In this document: one piece after another, positions 33,726-44,100 of the stretch
Layout of the letters: the number at the start of each line of letters is the position of its first letter
Numbering within the stretch: position 1 is the stretch's first letter
From: Terriglobia bacterium
Lineage (GTDB): Bacteria; Acidobacteriota; Terriglobia; Bryobacterales; UBA6623
DNA length: 64,000 bases
Reading direction: 5' to 3'
Assembly: GCA_009841225.1 (NCBI GenBank)
Contig: VXMF01000013.1
Span: forward strand, 1-64,000
Position numbers and translations under genes: made by a program
The notes under the pieces: model-generated
Seen by the model: only the letters and a program-made list of their open reading frames with translations
Told to the model about the DNA's origin: nothing
Databases searched by the model: none

Positions 33726-35033
33726 TCACATTCGGCCGGCGCGCAACACGCGCAGAGCCTCCACGGCTGCGGCGGAGACTTCGGGAACGGCATCCCGCGT
33801 CAGGTCCTCTAGGTGCGGAATGCTCTGCTGCGTGCCGCTCTGAGACAGCACGAAGGCCAAGTGGCGCCGCTGCGGCACGGAGCCGGTGGTGAGCGGAATG
33901 TACAGCTTCGACAGGACTTCGGGATCGCGCGCCAGTTCCACCAAGAAGGGGCGCGCCTCAAGCCGGCGCGTCGTGGAGTTGAGCCCTTCGATCAAGTAGG
34001 CAAGGCGCAGGGGGTTGCCGAGCAGCACCCCCGCGAACGCCAGGGACAGCCTCACGCCCTCTGCCCTCTCGATCGAAAACTGATGATCGACCACCCGCTT
34101 GTCCGCGGGGTCCCCGACACGACCCAGGCCCTCGGCCGCAGCAGCCCGCAGGAGCTTGTCCTTGTGGCTGAGAAAACTCGTGAACAAGCGGCGCTGCCCG
34201 TTGTCCGGAATCTTGGCCAGGGCCGTCAACGCGTGCGCTCGAATGCGGCCCTTCGCACTCCCCTCGCAGATTTGCACCAATTGCGGCACCGCCTCGGGAG
34301 TCCGGAGCTGGCCCACTGTCAAAATGGCGGCCTCTTGGACTTCCTGCACCGGATCGCGCAACAGGAAGACGATGTCGGGGCCGGCGCTGATGGCTTGAAT
34401 CTTCTTGATCGCGAGCACGCTCTCGATAATCGTGGCCGAATCGCGGGATCGCGCGCCCTCAAGCAGCGCGTCCACGTGGTCCGTCCCCCGCAGGACACCC
34501 AAGGCTCGGGCGGCGTTCGCCTTGGCCTCGTTGCTGCTGCCCTGCACGAGAACATTCGCAATGGCCACAAGCGCCGCCGGATTGACGTCGACGTAAGCCG
34601 AGACCACAAGCGGGCTGGGCTTTGAGAACCGGGACTTGAGCGAAGACGCGAACGACCTCAGCGCCGACAGCCGACCGAGCCTCACGTAGTCGGGCACGTA
34701 CAGCGATACCAAGCCGTCCACCGCCAAAGCCTGCACGTTCGGCGAGGTATCCGCGGCAGCCTCGATCAGCAGTGGCTGCGCCTCGAGGGAACGCATCTTC
34801 ATCAGCGCGATCACTGCTGCGGCCCGGACTTCCTCGGAGTCGTCGCTCAACAAGGGAGCGAGCTTGTCCAGGTACCGGAAGCCGTCGGGCGATTTAGCCA
34901 TCGCCCGGACTGCCTTGACGCGCTCGTTTTCGTCGCCTGACTCCAAGCCCGCGATCCAATCCTGCGCGGACAGAGCGAACACCGCGAGCATTCCCCACAG
35001 GAGGATCCTCCAGCTGGAAGCTATGGTCCGCAT
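33726..35033 (-). CDS. Secreted HEAT-repeat protein
   Basis: A 435-residue protein with a signal peptide (WRILLWGMLAVFALSAQ). The mature chain consists of about ten helical HEAT-type repeats, such as LLSDDSEEVRAAAVIALMKM, EAKANAARALGVLRG and DAVPEVSAAAVEALRVLR. HEAT proteins act as binding scaffolds; the partner is unknown. It starts with ATG 35033. It is transcribed after mqnD on the same strand with a 24-base gap, so the two may be co-transcribed. Convergent with the alkylsulfatase-like gene, 9 bases away. Confidence 0.75.
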   Translation of the reverse strand: MRTIASSWRILLWGMLAVFALSAQDWIAGLESGDENERVKAVRAMAKSPDGFRYLDKLAPLLSDDSEEVRAAAVIALMKMRSLEAQPLLIEAAADTSPNVQALAVDGLVSLYVPDYVRLGRLSALRSFASSLKSRFSKPSPLVVSAYVDVNPAALVAIANVLVQGSSNEAKANAARALGVLRGTDHVDALLEGARSRDSATIIESVLAIKKIQAISAGPDIVFLLRDPVQEVQEAAILTVGQLRTPEAVPQLVQICEGSAKGRIRAHALTALAKIPDNGQRRLFTSFLSHKDKLLRAAAAEGLGRVGDPADKRVVDHQFSIERAEGVRLSLAFAGVLLGNPLRLAYLIEGLNSTTRRLEARPFLVELARDPEVLSKLYIPLTTGSVPQRRHLAFVLSQSGTQQSIPHLEDLTRDAVPEVSAAAVEALRVLRAGRM

Positions 35034-35057
35034 ATCGCCCTCAGTCGGCTCGCCGAA

Positions 35058-35894
35058 CTACACATACTCTAGACGAACCTGGTGCGGGATCAAGCCGGCC
35101 GAGAACCCCTTGTCCAGGAGTAGTTGCCCCGACCTGAGCACCTCTGGGTCCATGTCTGTGGTGTGGCCGTTGACATACATGCCCACGAAGCTGTCCGCCA
35201 GGTCCGTTTCCAGGCCGCGCGAGAACTGCAGCGCGTATTCCAGCGCTTCGGCCCGATGGTCCAGCGAGTACTGGATCGTGGCAGCCAGCTTGCGGCGAGC
35301 CTCCTGCTGGATCTCCGCGGGCAGCTCGCGCAAGATGCAGTTGCAGCCCAGGGGCAGCGGCAAGCCCTCGCAGCGCTTCCACCACTCGCCAAGATCGACC
35401 ACCCCGTGCAGTCCCGAGTCGGCAAACGTCAGCTGCCCCTCGTGGATCACCACGCCCGCGTCGACGGCCCCGCTCTCGACCGCGCCGATGATCTTGTCGA
35501 ACTCGCAGACGACCGGCTCGATGGCCGGCTCGTAGAGCTTCAGCGCCAGGTACGCCGTCGTCAACAGGCCCGGAACAGCCACCTTCCTGCCGGCCAGATC
35601 GCCCGGCTCTAGCTCTTCGGATGCCACGACGATCGGACCGTAGCCGTCGCCGACGCTGGATCCTGCGGCTGTCAGCACGTAGCGGTCGGCCACGTACGGA
35701 TACGCATGGTAGGAGATCGCCGTCATGTCGTAGCGGCCCGCGCGCGCATCCTGATTGAGCGATTGGATGTCCTTCAGCACGTGTTTGAACTCGAGCAGGT
35801 CGGACTCGATCCTGTGGGTGGCCAGTGCGTAGAACATGAACGCGTCGTCGGCGTCGGGGCTATGCGCGATCGTAAATTCGCGTTTGTCGGGCAT
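35058..35894 (-). CDS. mqnD: 1,4-dihydroxy-6-naphthoate synthase (futalosine pathway)
   Basis: A 278-residue MqnD, which converts cyclic dehypoxanthine futalosine to 1,4-dihydroxy-6-naphthoate for menaquinone synthesis (EC 4.1.99.29). The N-terminal AHSPDADDAFMFYAL motif is diagnostic, and the fold is that of a type II periplasmic-binding-protein-like enzyme without signal peptide. The MqnD motif differs from the related MqnA (which lacks SPDADD). It starts with ATG 35894, divergent from the receiver-like gene 26 bases away. No other mqn gene is in the window. Confidence 0.87.
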   Translation of the reverse strand: MPDKREFTIAHSPDADDAFMFYALATHRIESDLLEFKHVLKDIQSLNQDARAGRYDMTAISYHAYPYVADRYVLTAAGSSVGDGYGPIVVASEELEPGDLAGRKVAVPGLLTTAYLALKLYEPAIEPVVCEFDKIIGAVESGAVDAGVVIHEGQLTFADSGLHGVVDLGEWWKRCEGLPLPLGCNCILRELPAEIQQEARRKLAATIQYSLDHRAEALEYALQFSRGLETDLADSFVGMYVNGHTTDMDPEVLRSGQLLLDKGFSAGLIPHQVRLEYV

Positions 35895-35920
35895 GTGGAT
35901 TGTTAGACTCAGGGTACCAA

Positions 35921-36313
35921 ATGGCCCCTGACTCGATTCCGGCGAAAGATACGGCTTGCAAGCGGGTTTTGGCCGCGATTCCGGACCTGTTCTTCAGCTC
36001 CAAGGTCTCCGGAACGGCGAGACAGCTCGGTATTTCCTTCCAGCTCGCGGGTTCGCGCCAAGCGCTCCTCGAGGCAGCACGTTCCCGGCCGGACTTGATC
36101 ATCGTCGACCTCGATGCAGACTCGGTCGATCCCCTCGGCGTGGTTGGCGAGCTGCGCTCGCTCGCGCCGTCCGGCGCTCCGCGCCTGATCGGATTCGCCA
36201 GCCATGTCCGCGAGACCGTGCTGCGAGAAGCCCGCCGTGCCGGCTACGACGAAGTACTGACGCGGGGAGCTCTGGCCGCCAACCTGCCCGGCCTGCTAGC
36301 GTCCCTGCGATAG
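35921..36313 (+). CDS. Receiver-domain-like protein
   Basis: A 130-residue protein with the alternating beta/alpha pattern of a response-regulator receiver and no output domain. A putative phospho-acceptor Asp is in LIIVDLDAD (about residue 62), a Ser/Thr equivalent in GFASHV and a switch position in YDEVLTRG, where the usual Lys is Arg. It may be a single-domain receiver or a pseudo-receiver. ATG 35921 follows AGGG; a TTG at 35900 is possible but less likely. Divergent from mqnD. Confidence 0.6.
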   Translation: MAPDSIPAKDTACKRVLAAIPDLFFSSKVSGTARQLGISFQLAGSRQALLEAARSRPDLIIVDLDADSVDPLGVVGELRSLAPSGAPRLIGFASHVRETVLREARRAGYDEVLTRGALAANLPGLLASLR

Positions 36314-36331
36314 GGAAGGCCAAGGGCTCGG

Positions 36332-37585
36332 TCAGATCGCCGCCGGACTGACGGGAATCGCGGTGCGGGAGCCTTCCACCAGCACGATGCCGCTCTCCGA
36401 GAGGCCGTAGTCTCGGACGTCGGCCTCGCGGTCGAAGCCGATCTTGGCCCCGGCCGGGATTCTGGCGTTCTTGTCAATGATGGCCCTGCGGATCTGCGCA
36501 CCCTCGCCAATGTGGCAGCGCGCCATCACGATGGAGTCCTCCACGCACACGCCAGACTCCATGTGGACGTTGCGCCCCAAGATGGACTGGCGCACTGTGG
36601 AGCCGTACAGCACGCACCCCTCGGAGATGACCGAATCGACGACGTCGCAGCGCCGCCCCTCGGCATCCGTGCAATAGCGCGTTGGCCCGGTTGGGTACTC
36701 GGCCGTCCGCAGCGGCCATTCCGGGTTGTACAGGTTCAGCTTCGGGCGGATGGACCGCAGGTCCATGTTGGCGTCGTAGAACGATTCGATCGTGCCCACG
36801 TCACGCCAATAGCCGTGATTCTCGGGCCTTTCGCCGGGCACCGTGTTGCTGAGGAAGTCGTATGCGTAGATCGGCGCGGTGTCGACGATCTCCGGCAAGA
36901 TGTTGTGGCCGAAGTCGTGAGAGCTGTCCGGGCGCGCGGCGTCCCGCCGCAACGCGCTCACCAGCGTCGGCGGGTCGAACAGGTAGTTTCCCATCGAGGC
37001 CAGGCACCAGCCGGGACGGCCGGGGATCTCGGGCGGCTTGGCGACTTTCTCGCAAAAGCGCAGGATGCGCCAGTCCTCGTCGATCTCCATCGTGCCGAAG
37101 CGCTCCGACTGCGACACAGGAATCGGAAGGGCCGCAACCGTGCCTACCGCAGCCTTGTGGCGGTGGTATTCGATCATCTGGCGGATGTCCATGAAGTAAA
37201 TGTGGTCCGCGCCGAAGACGGCCACCATTTCGGGCTGCGACAGTTCGATCAGGTGGATGTTCTGGTGGATCGCGTCGGACGTGCCGCGATACCACTGCGG
37301 ACCCTTGCGCATCTGCGCGGGCACCGGCAGGATGTACTGGCTGGTAAGCAGGTCCGAAAACTGCCAAGCGTTGCGCATGTGCTGCAGCAGGGACTGGCTC
37401 TTGAACTGCGTCAGGACATAGATCGAGTAGATCCCGGAGTTCACGAAGTTGCTCAGGACGAAATCGATGATGCGGTACTTGCCCCCGAACGGAACGGCGG
37501 GCTTGCTCCGCTCCTTGGTCAGTGGAAATAGGCGGGTACCCTTGCCGCCCGCCAGGATCAGTCCTAGCACCTTTACGTTTTCCAT
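36332..37585 (-). CDS. glgC: Glucose-1-phosphate adenylyltransferase
   Basis: A 417-residue ADP-glucose pyrophosphorylase (EC 2.7.7.27), making ADP-glucose for glycogen. The N terminus has LILAGGKGTRLFPLT, followed by RSKPAVPFGGKYRIIDF; the YRGTSDAIHQN and DHIYFMD segments mark the sugar-1-phosphate site. The C-terminal left-handed beta-helix ends in SRTAIPV. The start at ATG 37585 (MENVKVLGLI) is normal for the family; the open frame continues upstream without similarity. It follows an ABC ATPase gene on the same strand after 43 bases. Confidence 0.93.
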   Translation of the reverse strand: MENVKVLGLILAGGKGTRLFPLTKERSKPAVPFGGKYRIIDFVLSNFVNSGIYSIYVLTQFKSQSLLQHMRNAWQFSDLLTSQYILPVPAQMRKGPQWYRGTSDAIHQNIHLIELSQPEMVAVFGADHIYFMDIRQMIEYHRHKAAVGTVAALPIPVSQSERFGTMEIDEDWRILRFCEKVAKPPEIPGRPGWCLASMGNYLFDPPTLVSALRRDAARPDSSHDFGHNILPEIVDTAPIYAYDFLSNTVPGERPENHGYWRDVGTIESFYDANMDLRSIRPKLNLYNPEWPLRTAEYPTGPTRYCTDAEGRRCDVVDSVISEGCVLYGSTVRQSILGRNVHMESGVCVEDSIVMARCHIGEGAQIRRAIIDKNARIPAGAKIGFDREADVRDYGLSESGIVLVEGSRTAIPVSPAAI

Positions 37586-37628
37586 GTGATTGGGCCTCCC
37601 AAGACGACCGGTTGCCCGAACGGTCCGA

Positions 37629-38306
37629 TCATTGCCGCTGCAAGCGGCCATCCAGTAATTCGGCGCGGGCGGGAAAGCGGGCGGCCAAGCCCGCGCTATG
37701 CGTGACTGCGATGAGCAAGATGTTCTGCTCGCGCTGCAATTCCAGCAGCAGGCTGCCGACCGTTTCCGCGCTGACGCGATCGAGGTTCCCGGTGGGCTCG
37801 TCCGCCAGCACCACGGGCGGCGCGTTGATCAGGGCACGGGCGATGGCCACGCGCTGCCGCTCTCCGCCCGACAGTTCGGAGGGCAGTCGGTCCATGCGCT
37901 CGGCCAAGCCCACGCGCTCGAGCAGCTGTTCGCCGCGGTCTACCAGCTCGGGTGTGGCGCCGCCGGCCGGCAGCGTGGGCAGCAATACGTTCTCGAGGCT
38001 GGTGCACTGCGGCAGCAGGTGGTGATCCTGCAGGACGAACCCGACGGTCTTGTTGCGGAACGCGGCCACGCCAGCCTGGTCCAGTACAAACGGATTCTGG
38101 CCACACACCTCGACCGTGCCGCCGCTGGGCGTTTCCAAAGACCCCAGGATGTAGAGCAGAGTGCTCTTGCCCGAGCCGGAAGGGCCCATGATGGCCAAGG
38201 CGTCACCCAGCGACATCTCTAGGGAAAGATCGTTCAACACCTGCAGCGCGCCCGCCGGATGCGGATACACCTTGCGCAGGGAGCGAACGGAGAGATCGGG
38301 GGGCAT
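37629..38306 (-). CDS. ABC transporter ATP-binding protein (LolD/MacB type)
   Basis: A 225-residue ATPase with Walker A GPSGSGKST, signature LSGGERQRVAIARAL, Walker B VVLADEPTGNLD and a switch histidine (VTHS). The pattern NKTVGFVLQDHHLLPQCTS and the overall length fit LolD/MacB-class exporters of the type VII/ABC3 group. No permease gene is adjacent, so the partner lies elsewhere. ATG 38306 (MPPDLSVRSLRK) is chosen; the frame continues upstream without similarity. Confidence 0.88.
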   Translation of the reverse strand: MPPDLSVRSLRKVYPHPAGALQVLNDLSLEMSLGDALAIMGPSGSGKSTLLYILGSLETPSGGTVEVCGQNPFVLDQAGVAAFRNKTVGFVLQDHHLLPQCTSLENVLLPTLPAGGATPELVDRGEQLLERVGLAERMDRLPSELSGGERQRVAIARALINAPPVVLADEPTGNLDRVSAETVGSLLLELQREQNILLIAVTHSAGLAARFPARAELLDGRLQRQ

Positions 38307-38350
38307 TGGGTGAGGATCGCCGGAGCGATCGCGTGCCTCCTGCCCCATTG

Positions 38351-38378
38351 TTCCACAAAGGGCAAGTGGTGGTAGAAT
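38351..38378 (+). promoter_or_regulatory. Promoter candidate for the AddB/AddA-like genes
   Basis: TTCCAC (38351-38356), 16 bases, then TAGAAT (38373-38378). The start would be near 38385, about 105 bases before the first gene of the pair. Divergent from the LolD-like gene. Confidence 0.35.
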
Positions 38379-38490
38379 CTTGCTCCCGGCACAGCGCCGG
38401 GCGGGCTGAGCGACCATCTGGGCCGCCCGGCATCAGACTGCGGCAGCTGGCAGCGTTCACGGCCCTGCCGAGCGAAGGAACAGACAGCCC

Positions 38491-41199
38491 GTGCTACTGA
38501 TCGGACCTCCCGGCAGCGGCAAGACAGCGTACATCCTACGGGCCCTCGAGACTGCGATCCGCGCCGGCCGCAGCGACGAAGTCCAGTTGCTGGTTCCGAC
38601 CGCAAGCATGCGGAATCACCTGCTCAACCAGCTGGCCCGGAGGGGCCTGGTGGTGCCCGCAAGGGTGGTTTCGACGATGCCGGAGTACGTCCGAGGCCTG
38701 ACCCCGGATGTCCGCGAGGCCGGCGGTGTCGTCGAGGATCGCCTGCTGAGCCAAGCTGTCGAGGCCTTCGGCCAGCCGGGCCTGGAGTCCCGCGCCGGCT
38801 CGGCCCGGCTGCGCAGCCGCATCGGCGACCTGATGCGCGAGTTCTGGGCGGCCGGAGCAGACAGCTACCAAGTCGAGCCTGCCGCGCGGACACGCCAGCA
38901 ACGCGCCTTCGTCGCGGTCTTCCGCGAATTCGAAAGCAGCCTGGCGCGAGACGGTTTCGCCCACACCAACCAGCGGATTGCGCGGGCGGCCGCGCGGATC
39001 CGCGAGCAGGGTCTGGGCGCGGTGCGCACAGTCTACGTCGATGGCTTCGACATCTTCACCAAGCAGCAGGAAGAACTGCTAGGCGCCTTGGACGAGCAAT
39101 CCGAAGAGTTCGTCGTGGCGATGCCGGAAGGCCTGCCGCACTACCCGCCGGGCAAGCCCGAACCCCTACCGCCGCCCTCGCGCGATGCCGTCTCGAAGCC
39201 GGAAGTGGTAGAGGCGTCGTCGCCCCGCGCGGAGGTCATGGAGATCGCCCGGCGGATTCTTGCCAGCGACCGACCGCTCCACCAGCACGCCATCATCGTG
39301 CGCTCGCTCGAGCACTACGCCGGGCTGATCCGCGAGGTGTTCGAGGCCTTGCGCATTCCTCACAGGTTCTGGAGCAGGGACTCCCTAGCCGACCATGGCG
39401 TAACGCGCCACTTCCTGGAGTGGCTGCGTGTGGTCGAGTCGCGCTTTTCCGCAGAGAGAGCGATCGAGGCGATATGCTCACCGCTCTCGCCGGTCGGTGC
39501 CGATCCCAGCATCGACAAGTTTGACTTCGCCGTGCGGGATGCGCTGCCCGGCGAGGGATTGGAGTTCCTAGCGAATTCGGCGAGAGAGTTTCCGAGGATC
39601 AAGCGGTTCTTGCAAGAGATCGCACCGTGCCAAGACTGGCACCGGCGGCGCGTCGGCGCGAAGCGCTGGCAGGCCGACTGCCTGGAACTGCTGAGAAGGG
39701 TCCAGCACTTGCGGCCGCCGGTCGGGACGGAGTCGTTCTTGCGGACATGCGACTGGCGAGTCGCCATCAGGGCGCGGCAAGGCTTGGTGCACGCGCTGGA
39801 AGAAACGGCCGACCTGCCTGAGTTCGCGGGCAGGAAGCGACCGTCGCTGCAGACGTTCACCGACGCGCTCGAAGACGTCCTGCGCAACACGACCTTGGCC
39901 GTGCCGGACCAGCGCTTCGACGTCGTGCACGTTCTGCCGATCGCAGAATCCCGCCAATGGTCGATTCCAGTTGCGTTCGTCTGCGGGCTGGCAGAGGGCT
40001 GGTTCCCACGCAGCTTTACGCAAGACATCTTCTTCGATGACGAGGATCGCGTCCAGTTGCGCGGCCGAGGAATCGACCTGCGCACCTCGGCCGACCGGGC
40101 GCAAGCCGAGCGCCGGCTCTTCGAGGTCGCCTCCTCGACGGCAACGCAACACTTGGTCCTGAGCCATCCCCTGCGCGCGAGCGACGGCCAGCCTCAGGCG
40201 AGATCGAGCCTGATCGAAGACGGTGTGGCCGAAGCCTGCCGCAGCCCGAAGCTGCGCATGGGGTCCCCCGCCCCGACGTGGCCGTCCGAGCCCGCCGCCA
40301 GTCTGCCGCGCGCCTTGCTCAGGGCCGTGGCAGAACGGAATCCGCAATTCAGCGTCTCAGGCATCGGCGACTACCGACAATGCCCCTACCGCTTCTTCTC
40401 GGCCACCACCCTCCGGCTGCGCGGCAGGCCGCCGCTCCCGGACCAACGGCTTGACGCGCAGGCGCTCGGCACGATCGTGCATGCCGCGGTCGACTGCTGG
40501 AATCGCGATGGCGGGCAGATCGGCGAGATCTTGGATCGAGCCTTCAGCGCGAAGCTGGGCGAGCTTCGTCTCGAGGAGACGTTCCGTACCGAGCGCTATC
40601 GCTTGGCCCTCCGCGCCGACCTACAGCGCTTCGCCGACAGCGACCGGACCATCCAGATGGCATTGCCGGACGGCATGCGGTCACGGTTCGAGGAAGCTGC
40701 GGAATTCCGCATCCGCAGCCTCGGTTCCGAGCCCGTCGTGAAGTGCCGCATCGACCGCTACGACGTCGATCCGAACCAACGCTGCCTGGTCACTGACTAC
40801 AAGTACGCTCGACCGGGCCGTGTCAAGGAACTGCTCAAGCAGCATCTGGAGGGCGAAGAACTCCAGATGCTGCTCTACCTGGCCGCGCTGGAGCAGCAGC
40901 TCAGCTTCGAGCCGACGGGCATGGTGCTGTGCGGCCTGCGCGGGGAGACCAGCTTCGCAGGCGCCGCGATCAACGGCGAGTGCGGACTCCAACCGATTAC
41001 CCAGGACGCCATGCGCTCGCTGCTGGACACGGCCCGCGCAGAGGCGGCCGAAGCGGTCGGCGAGGTGCTCGACGGAGGCATCGCGGTCCGCCCCCGAGAC
41101 CGCGACTTCTGCGGAAGGTTCTGCGAATTCGGCAGCGTCTGCCGCGTCGAATGGCTGCCGTCAACCGACGGCGGAGAGCGCACGGACGGCGCGGGCTGA
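38491..41199 (+). CDS. AddB-like nuclease subunit (PD-(D/E)XK, Fe-S)
   Basis: A 902-residue protein with an N-terminal UvrD-like fold (Walker A GPPGSGKT) but weak helicase motifs elsewhere, and a C-terminal RecB-type nuclease (VH motif, DRYDVDPNQRCLVTDYK, EELQMLLYLAALEQ). Cysteines C631, C874, C878 and C884 bracket the nuclease and match the AddB Fe-S arrangement (canonical spacing X2-X5, here X3-X5). The role is processing of double-strand DNA ends for recombination with the AddA-like partner. It starts with GTG 38491 after AAGGAA. Its stop overlaps the start of the next gene as TGATG. Confidence 0.85.
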   Translation: MLLIGPPGSGKTAYILRALETAIRAGRSDEVQLLVPTASMRNHLLNQLARRGLVVPARVVSTMPEYVRGLTPDVREAGGVVEDRLLSQAVEAFGQPGLESRAGSARLRSRIGDLMREFWAAGADSYQVEPAARTRQQRAFVAVFREFESSLARDGFAHTNQRIARAAARIREQGLGAVRTVYVDGFDIFTKQQEELLGALDEQSEEFVVAMPEGLPHYPPGKPEPLPPPSRDAVSKPEVVEASSPRAEVMEIARRILASDRPLHQHAIIVRSLEHYAGLIREVFEALRIPHRFWSRDSLADHGVTRHFLEWLRVVESRFSAERAIEAICSPLSPVGADPSIDKFDFAVRDALPGEGLEFLANSAREFPRIKRFLQEIAPCQDWHRRRVGAKRWQADCLELLRRVQHLRPPVGTESFLRTCDWRVAIRARQGLVHALEETADLPEFAGRKRPSLQTFTDALEDVLRNTTLAVPDQRFDVVHVLPIAESRQWSIPVAFVCGLAEGWFPRSFTQDIFFDDEDRVQLRGRGIDLRTSADRAQAERRLFEVASSTATQHLVLSHPLRASDGQPQARSSLIEDGVAEACRSPKLRMGSPAPTWPSEPAASLPRALLRAVAERNPQFSVSGIGDYRQCPYRFFSATTLRLRGRPPLPDQRLDAQALGTIVHAAVDCWNRDGGQIGEILDRAFSAKLGELRLEETFRTERYRLALRADLQRFADSDRTIQMALPDGMRSRFEEAAEFRIRSLGSEPVVKCRIDRYDVDPNQRCLVTDYKYARPGRVKELLKQHLEGEELQMLLYLAALEQQLSFEPTGMVLCGLRGETSFAGAAINGECGLQPITQDAMRSLLDTARAEAAEAVGEVLDGGIAVRPRDRDFCGRFCEFGSVCRVEWLPSTDGGERTDGAG

Positions 41200-44100
41200 T
41201 GCAACTGACGCCGGAACAGCTGCGCGCCGTGCAGAGCTGGCAGCGAGGAGACATTTGCGTTGTCGCAGGTCCCGGCTCGGGCAAGACCCGCGTCTTGGTC
41301 GAGCGGCTGCGCTGGCTGATCGTCGAGCGGCAGGTAAGACCCGAGCGCATTCTCGCCATCACCTTCACCGAGAAAGCAGCACTCGAGATGCACTCGCGCC
41401 TGGTCGGAGAGAACGGCGCGGCCAGCGAACACCGAAGCCTCTTCGAGTCCGCCCAGATCTCCACCATCGACGCCTTCTGCAGCCGCCTGCTGCGCGAGCG
41501 CGCGCTCGAGGCCGGCGTAGATCCGGGGTTCGAGATGCTGGACGCGGGCGAGGCAGACGAACTGCTGGCCGCAGCCATCGAGCAAGCTCTCGACGAGGCG
41601 TTCGGCAAGAGCAGTGCGGGCTTGGAGGCGTTTCTCGCGAACTATGCTCCGAGCGCGGCGCGAGCGGCGGGCGACGAGACCTCATCGATCCACAGAGACG
41701 TGGCGGACTTGGTCTACCGCATCCGCAGCTACGGCTGCAAGCCGTTCATTACGAACCCGCAGCAGCACCTCGATGCGCTGGCAGACGCCCTGCGAGACCT
41801 TTCCCAGATCCAACAGTCAGAGGAGGTCGCACGCGCGGCCGCCGAGGCCAGACTGGCCGCTGCCGAGAGTGATCCCTGCCCCGCCGCCGCGCTGAAGTCG
41901 ATCGCGGCACTGCTGCAGCCCGTCCAAAAGCGCGGCGCGGCAAAGGAGCTGGTGAGCGAGATCAAGGAGGTTCTGTTGCCGGCCTGTCGCTCGGCTGCCG
42001 CGTCAGCGGCAAACGACCCGGCCCGCAAGTGGCTGCGCAGGCTGGCGCGACGCACCCTGGCCAGATTCGCTGCAGCCAAGCGCGCGTCCGGACGGCTCGA
42101 CTTTGACGATGCCCTGGCCCTGGCAGCGGACTTGCTGGCATCTCCCGAGTGTCCAGCCTTGGGGTTCGAACACATCTTGATCGATGAGTTCCAAGACACG
42201 AATCCGCTCCAGGTCCGCTTGGTCGACCGATTGCTGGACGCGCACCGGGACCGGCGGCCTGTTCGGTTCGTCGTCGGAGACATCAACCAATCGATCTATG
42301 GCTTTCGCCATGCAGACCAGAACGTGTTCCGCCAGTATCGAGAGCGCGTGGAGCAGCGTGGCGGCGACGTCATCCGACTGTTGGACAACTTTCGCAGCCG
42401 GCCAGGGGTGCTGGCGGCCGTGCATCGCCTGCTGCCCGGAGGGGATTCCAGCGGGGTGGAGCGTCACCGCCTCAATGCCGCGTACCAATTCCCCGGCAAG
42501 GAATCGGCCTGCCTTGAAGTGCAGATCGTGTGCGACGCCGGATCGGAATCGCGAACGCAGGAAGCGCTCCGGCTTGCGCATCGCCTGCTGGCGCTGAAGT
42601 CGGAGCTGCGGGTTGCCGCGCGCCAGGCGGGCGGCAGCACGCGGGGCCTGCGCTGGGGAGATGTCGCCATCCTCGTGCGCACGCACGCTGCCGGCGCTGT
42701 GATCGCGGGAGTGTTCCGACGGCAGGGCATTCCTTGCCTGACCAGCACCGACCGAGGATTGTTCCAGGCCCCCGAGACAGCGGAACTCGCAGCCTTGCTG
42801 AGGGTGGTGCGCAACCCCAGGGACGAGATCAGTCTCGCAGCCGTGCTGAAATCGCCGTTCTGCGGCATCACGGACGCGGCCCTGCTGCGAATCAGACTCC
42901 TCTTCGAAAACCTCTCCGAAGCCCTGGCGACAGACGCTCCGAACGCGGCTGGCCTAGACTCCGACGGAGCGAGGCGGTTGGAACGCTTCAGCCAGCTTCT
43001 CGCTCGCTGCCGCGCAGACCGGGCCGCTGTCTCGCCGCGCTTCCTGCTGGCGCGCTCTGTCGCAGAGTGCGGATACCGGTCATTTCTGGCCCGGCAGGAC
43101 GACAGCGATGTGGCGCTTGCTCGCGTGGACCAACTGCTCGATTGGATTGCCAGAAAGGAGCGGCAGGGCCTCGCTTCGCTGGATGCGATCTCCGCCGCGC
43201 TTGATCGGGCGCTGGAGGCGCAACGCCCCGAAGAAGCCGCTCCCGAGGGCGCCGAGAGCTCGGCCTCGGTCCAAGTCCTGACGATGCACGGGGCCAAGGG
43301 CTTGGAGTTTCCAGTCGTGGTGCTGGCCGCGCTGCAGAGCCGACCGCCAGCGCGCCAGCCGGGGCTGTTGTTCTCGGAGGATCACGGCATCGGAGCCCGC
43401 TGGCGCCAGCCATTCGAAGGCAGCCCCGTGCCCGATGCCGCGTTTGCGAGGACCAGTGCCGAGATCGCCGAGCGCGAGCGCACGGAGGCGGAGCGGCTGC
43501 TATACGTGGCCATGACACGTGCCGAAGAGCACCTGATCCTTAGCGCATCGTACGCAGGTGCCGCACAGAGGAGCGGCTGGGCCAAGACGGTCTTCGACGG
43601 GCTAGGCATCGACCCAAAGGAAGCTCCGACGGAAGGCCTTGAGGAACGAACGATCGGAGACGGCAAGTTCCTGTACAGCAAGACAGTCGGGAAAGCGCCT
43701 GACAGCCAGGGGCGAGCCGATGCTGAAGCATTGTCTGTCCCGGAAGTGCTCGAGCCGCTGGCCCCCGCAGCCCAGGCCGACTACTCGGCCGCGGTCACGT
43801 CGGTGTCGCTGTTTGCCGAATGTCCCCGCAAGTACTTCCTCTCGCGCTATCTCGGGCTTGAGACCGACGATCTGGGGTCGGGTCGGGTCGACGATCAACG
43901 CGACGATCGCGGCCAGCGGCGAGGTTCCGCCAACATCGACCCTTCCTTGTTCGGACAACAGGTGCACGAGCACCTCGCCGGGCAGCTTCAAGACCCGAGC
44001 CCCGCAGTCATAGCCCTAGCCGAGAGATTCACCAACCACCATCTGGGCCTGCGTGCCGAGCGGGCCGGCCGGATCGACCGCGAGATGGCGTTCGTGTTCA

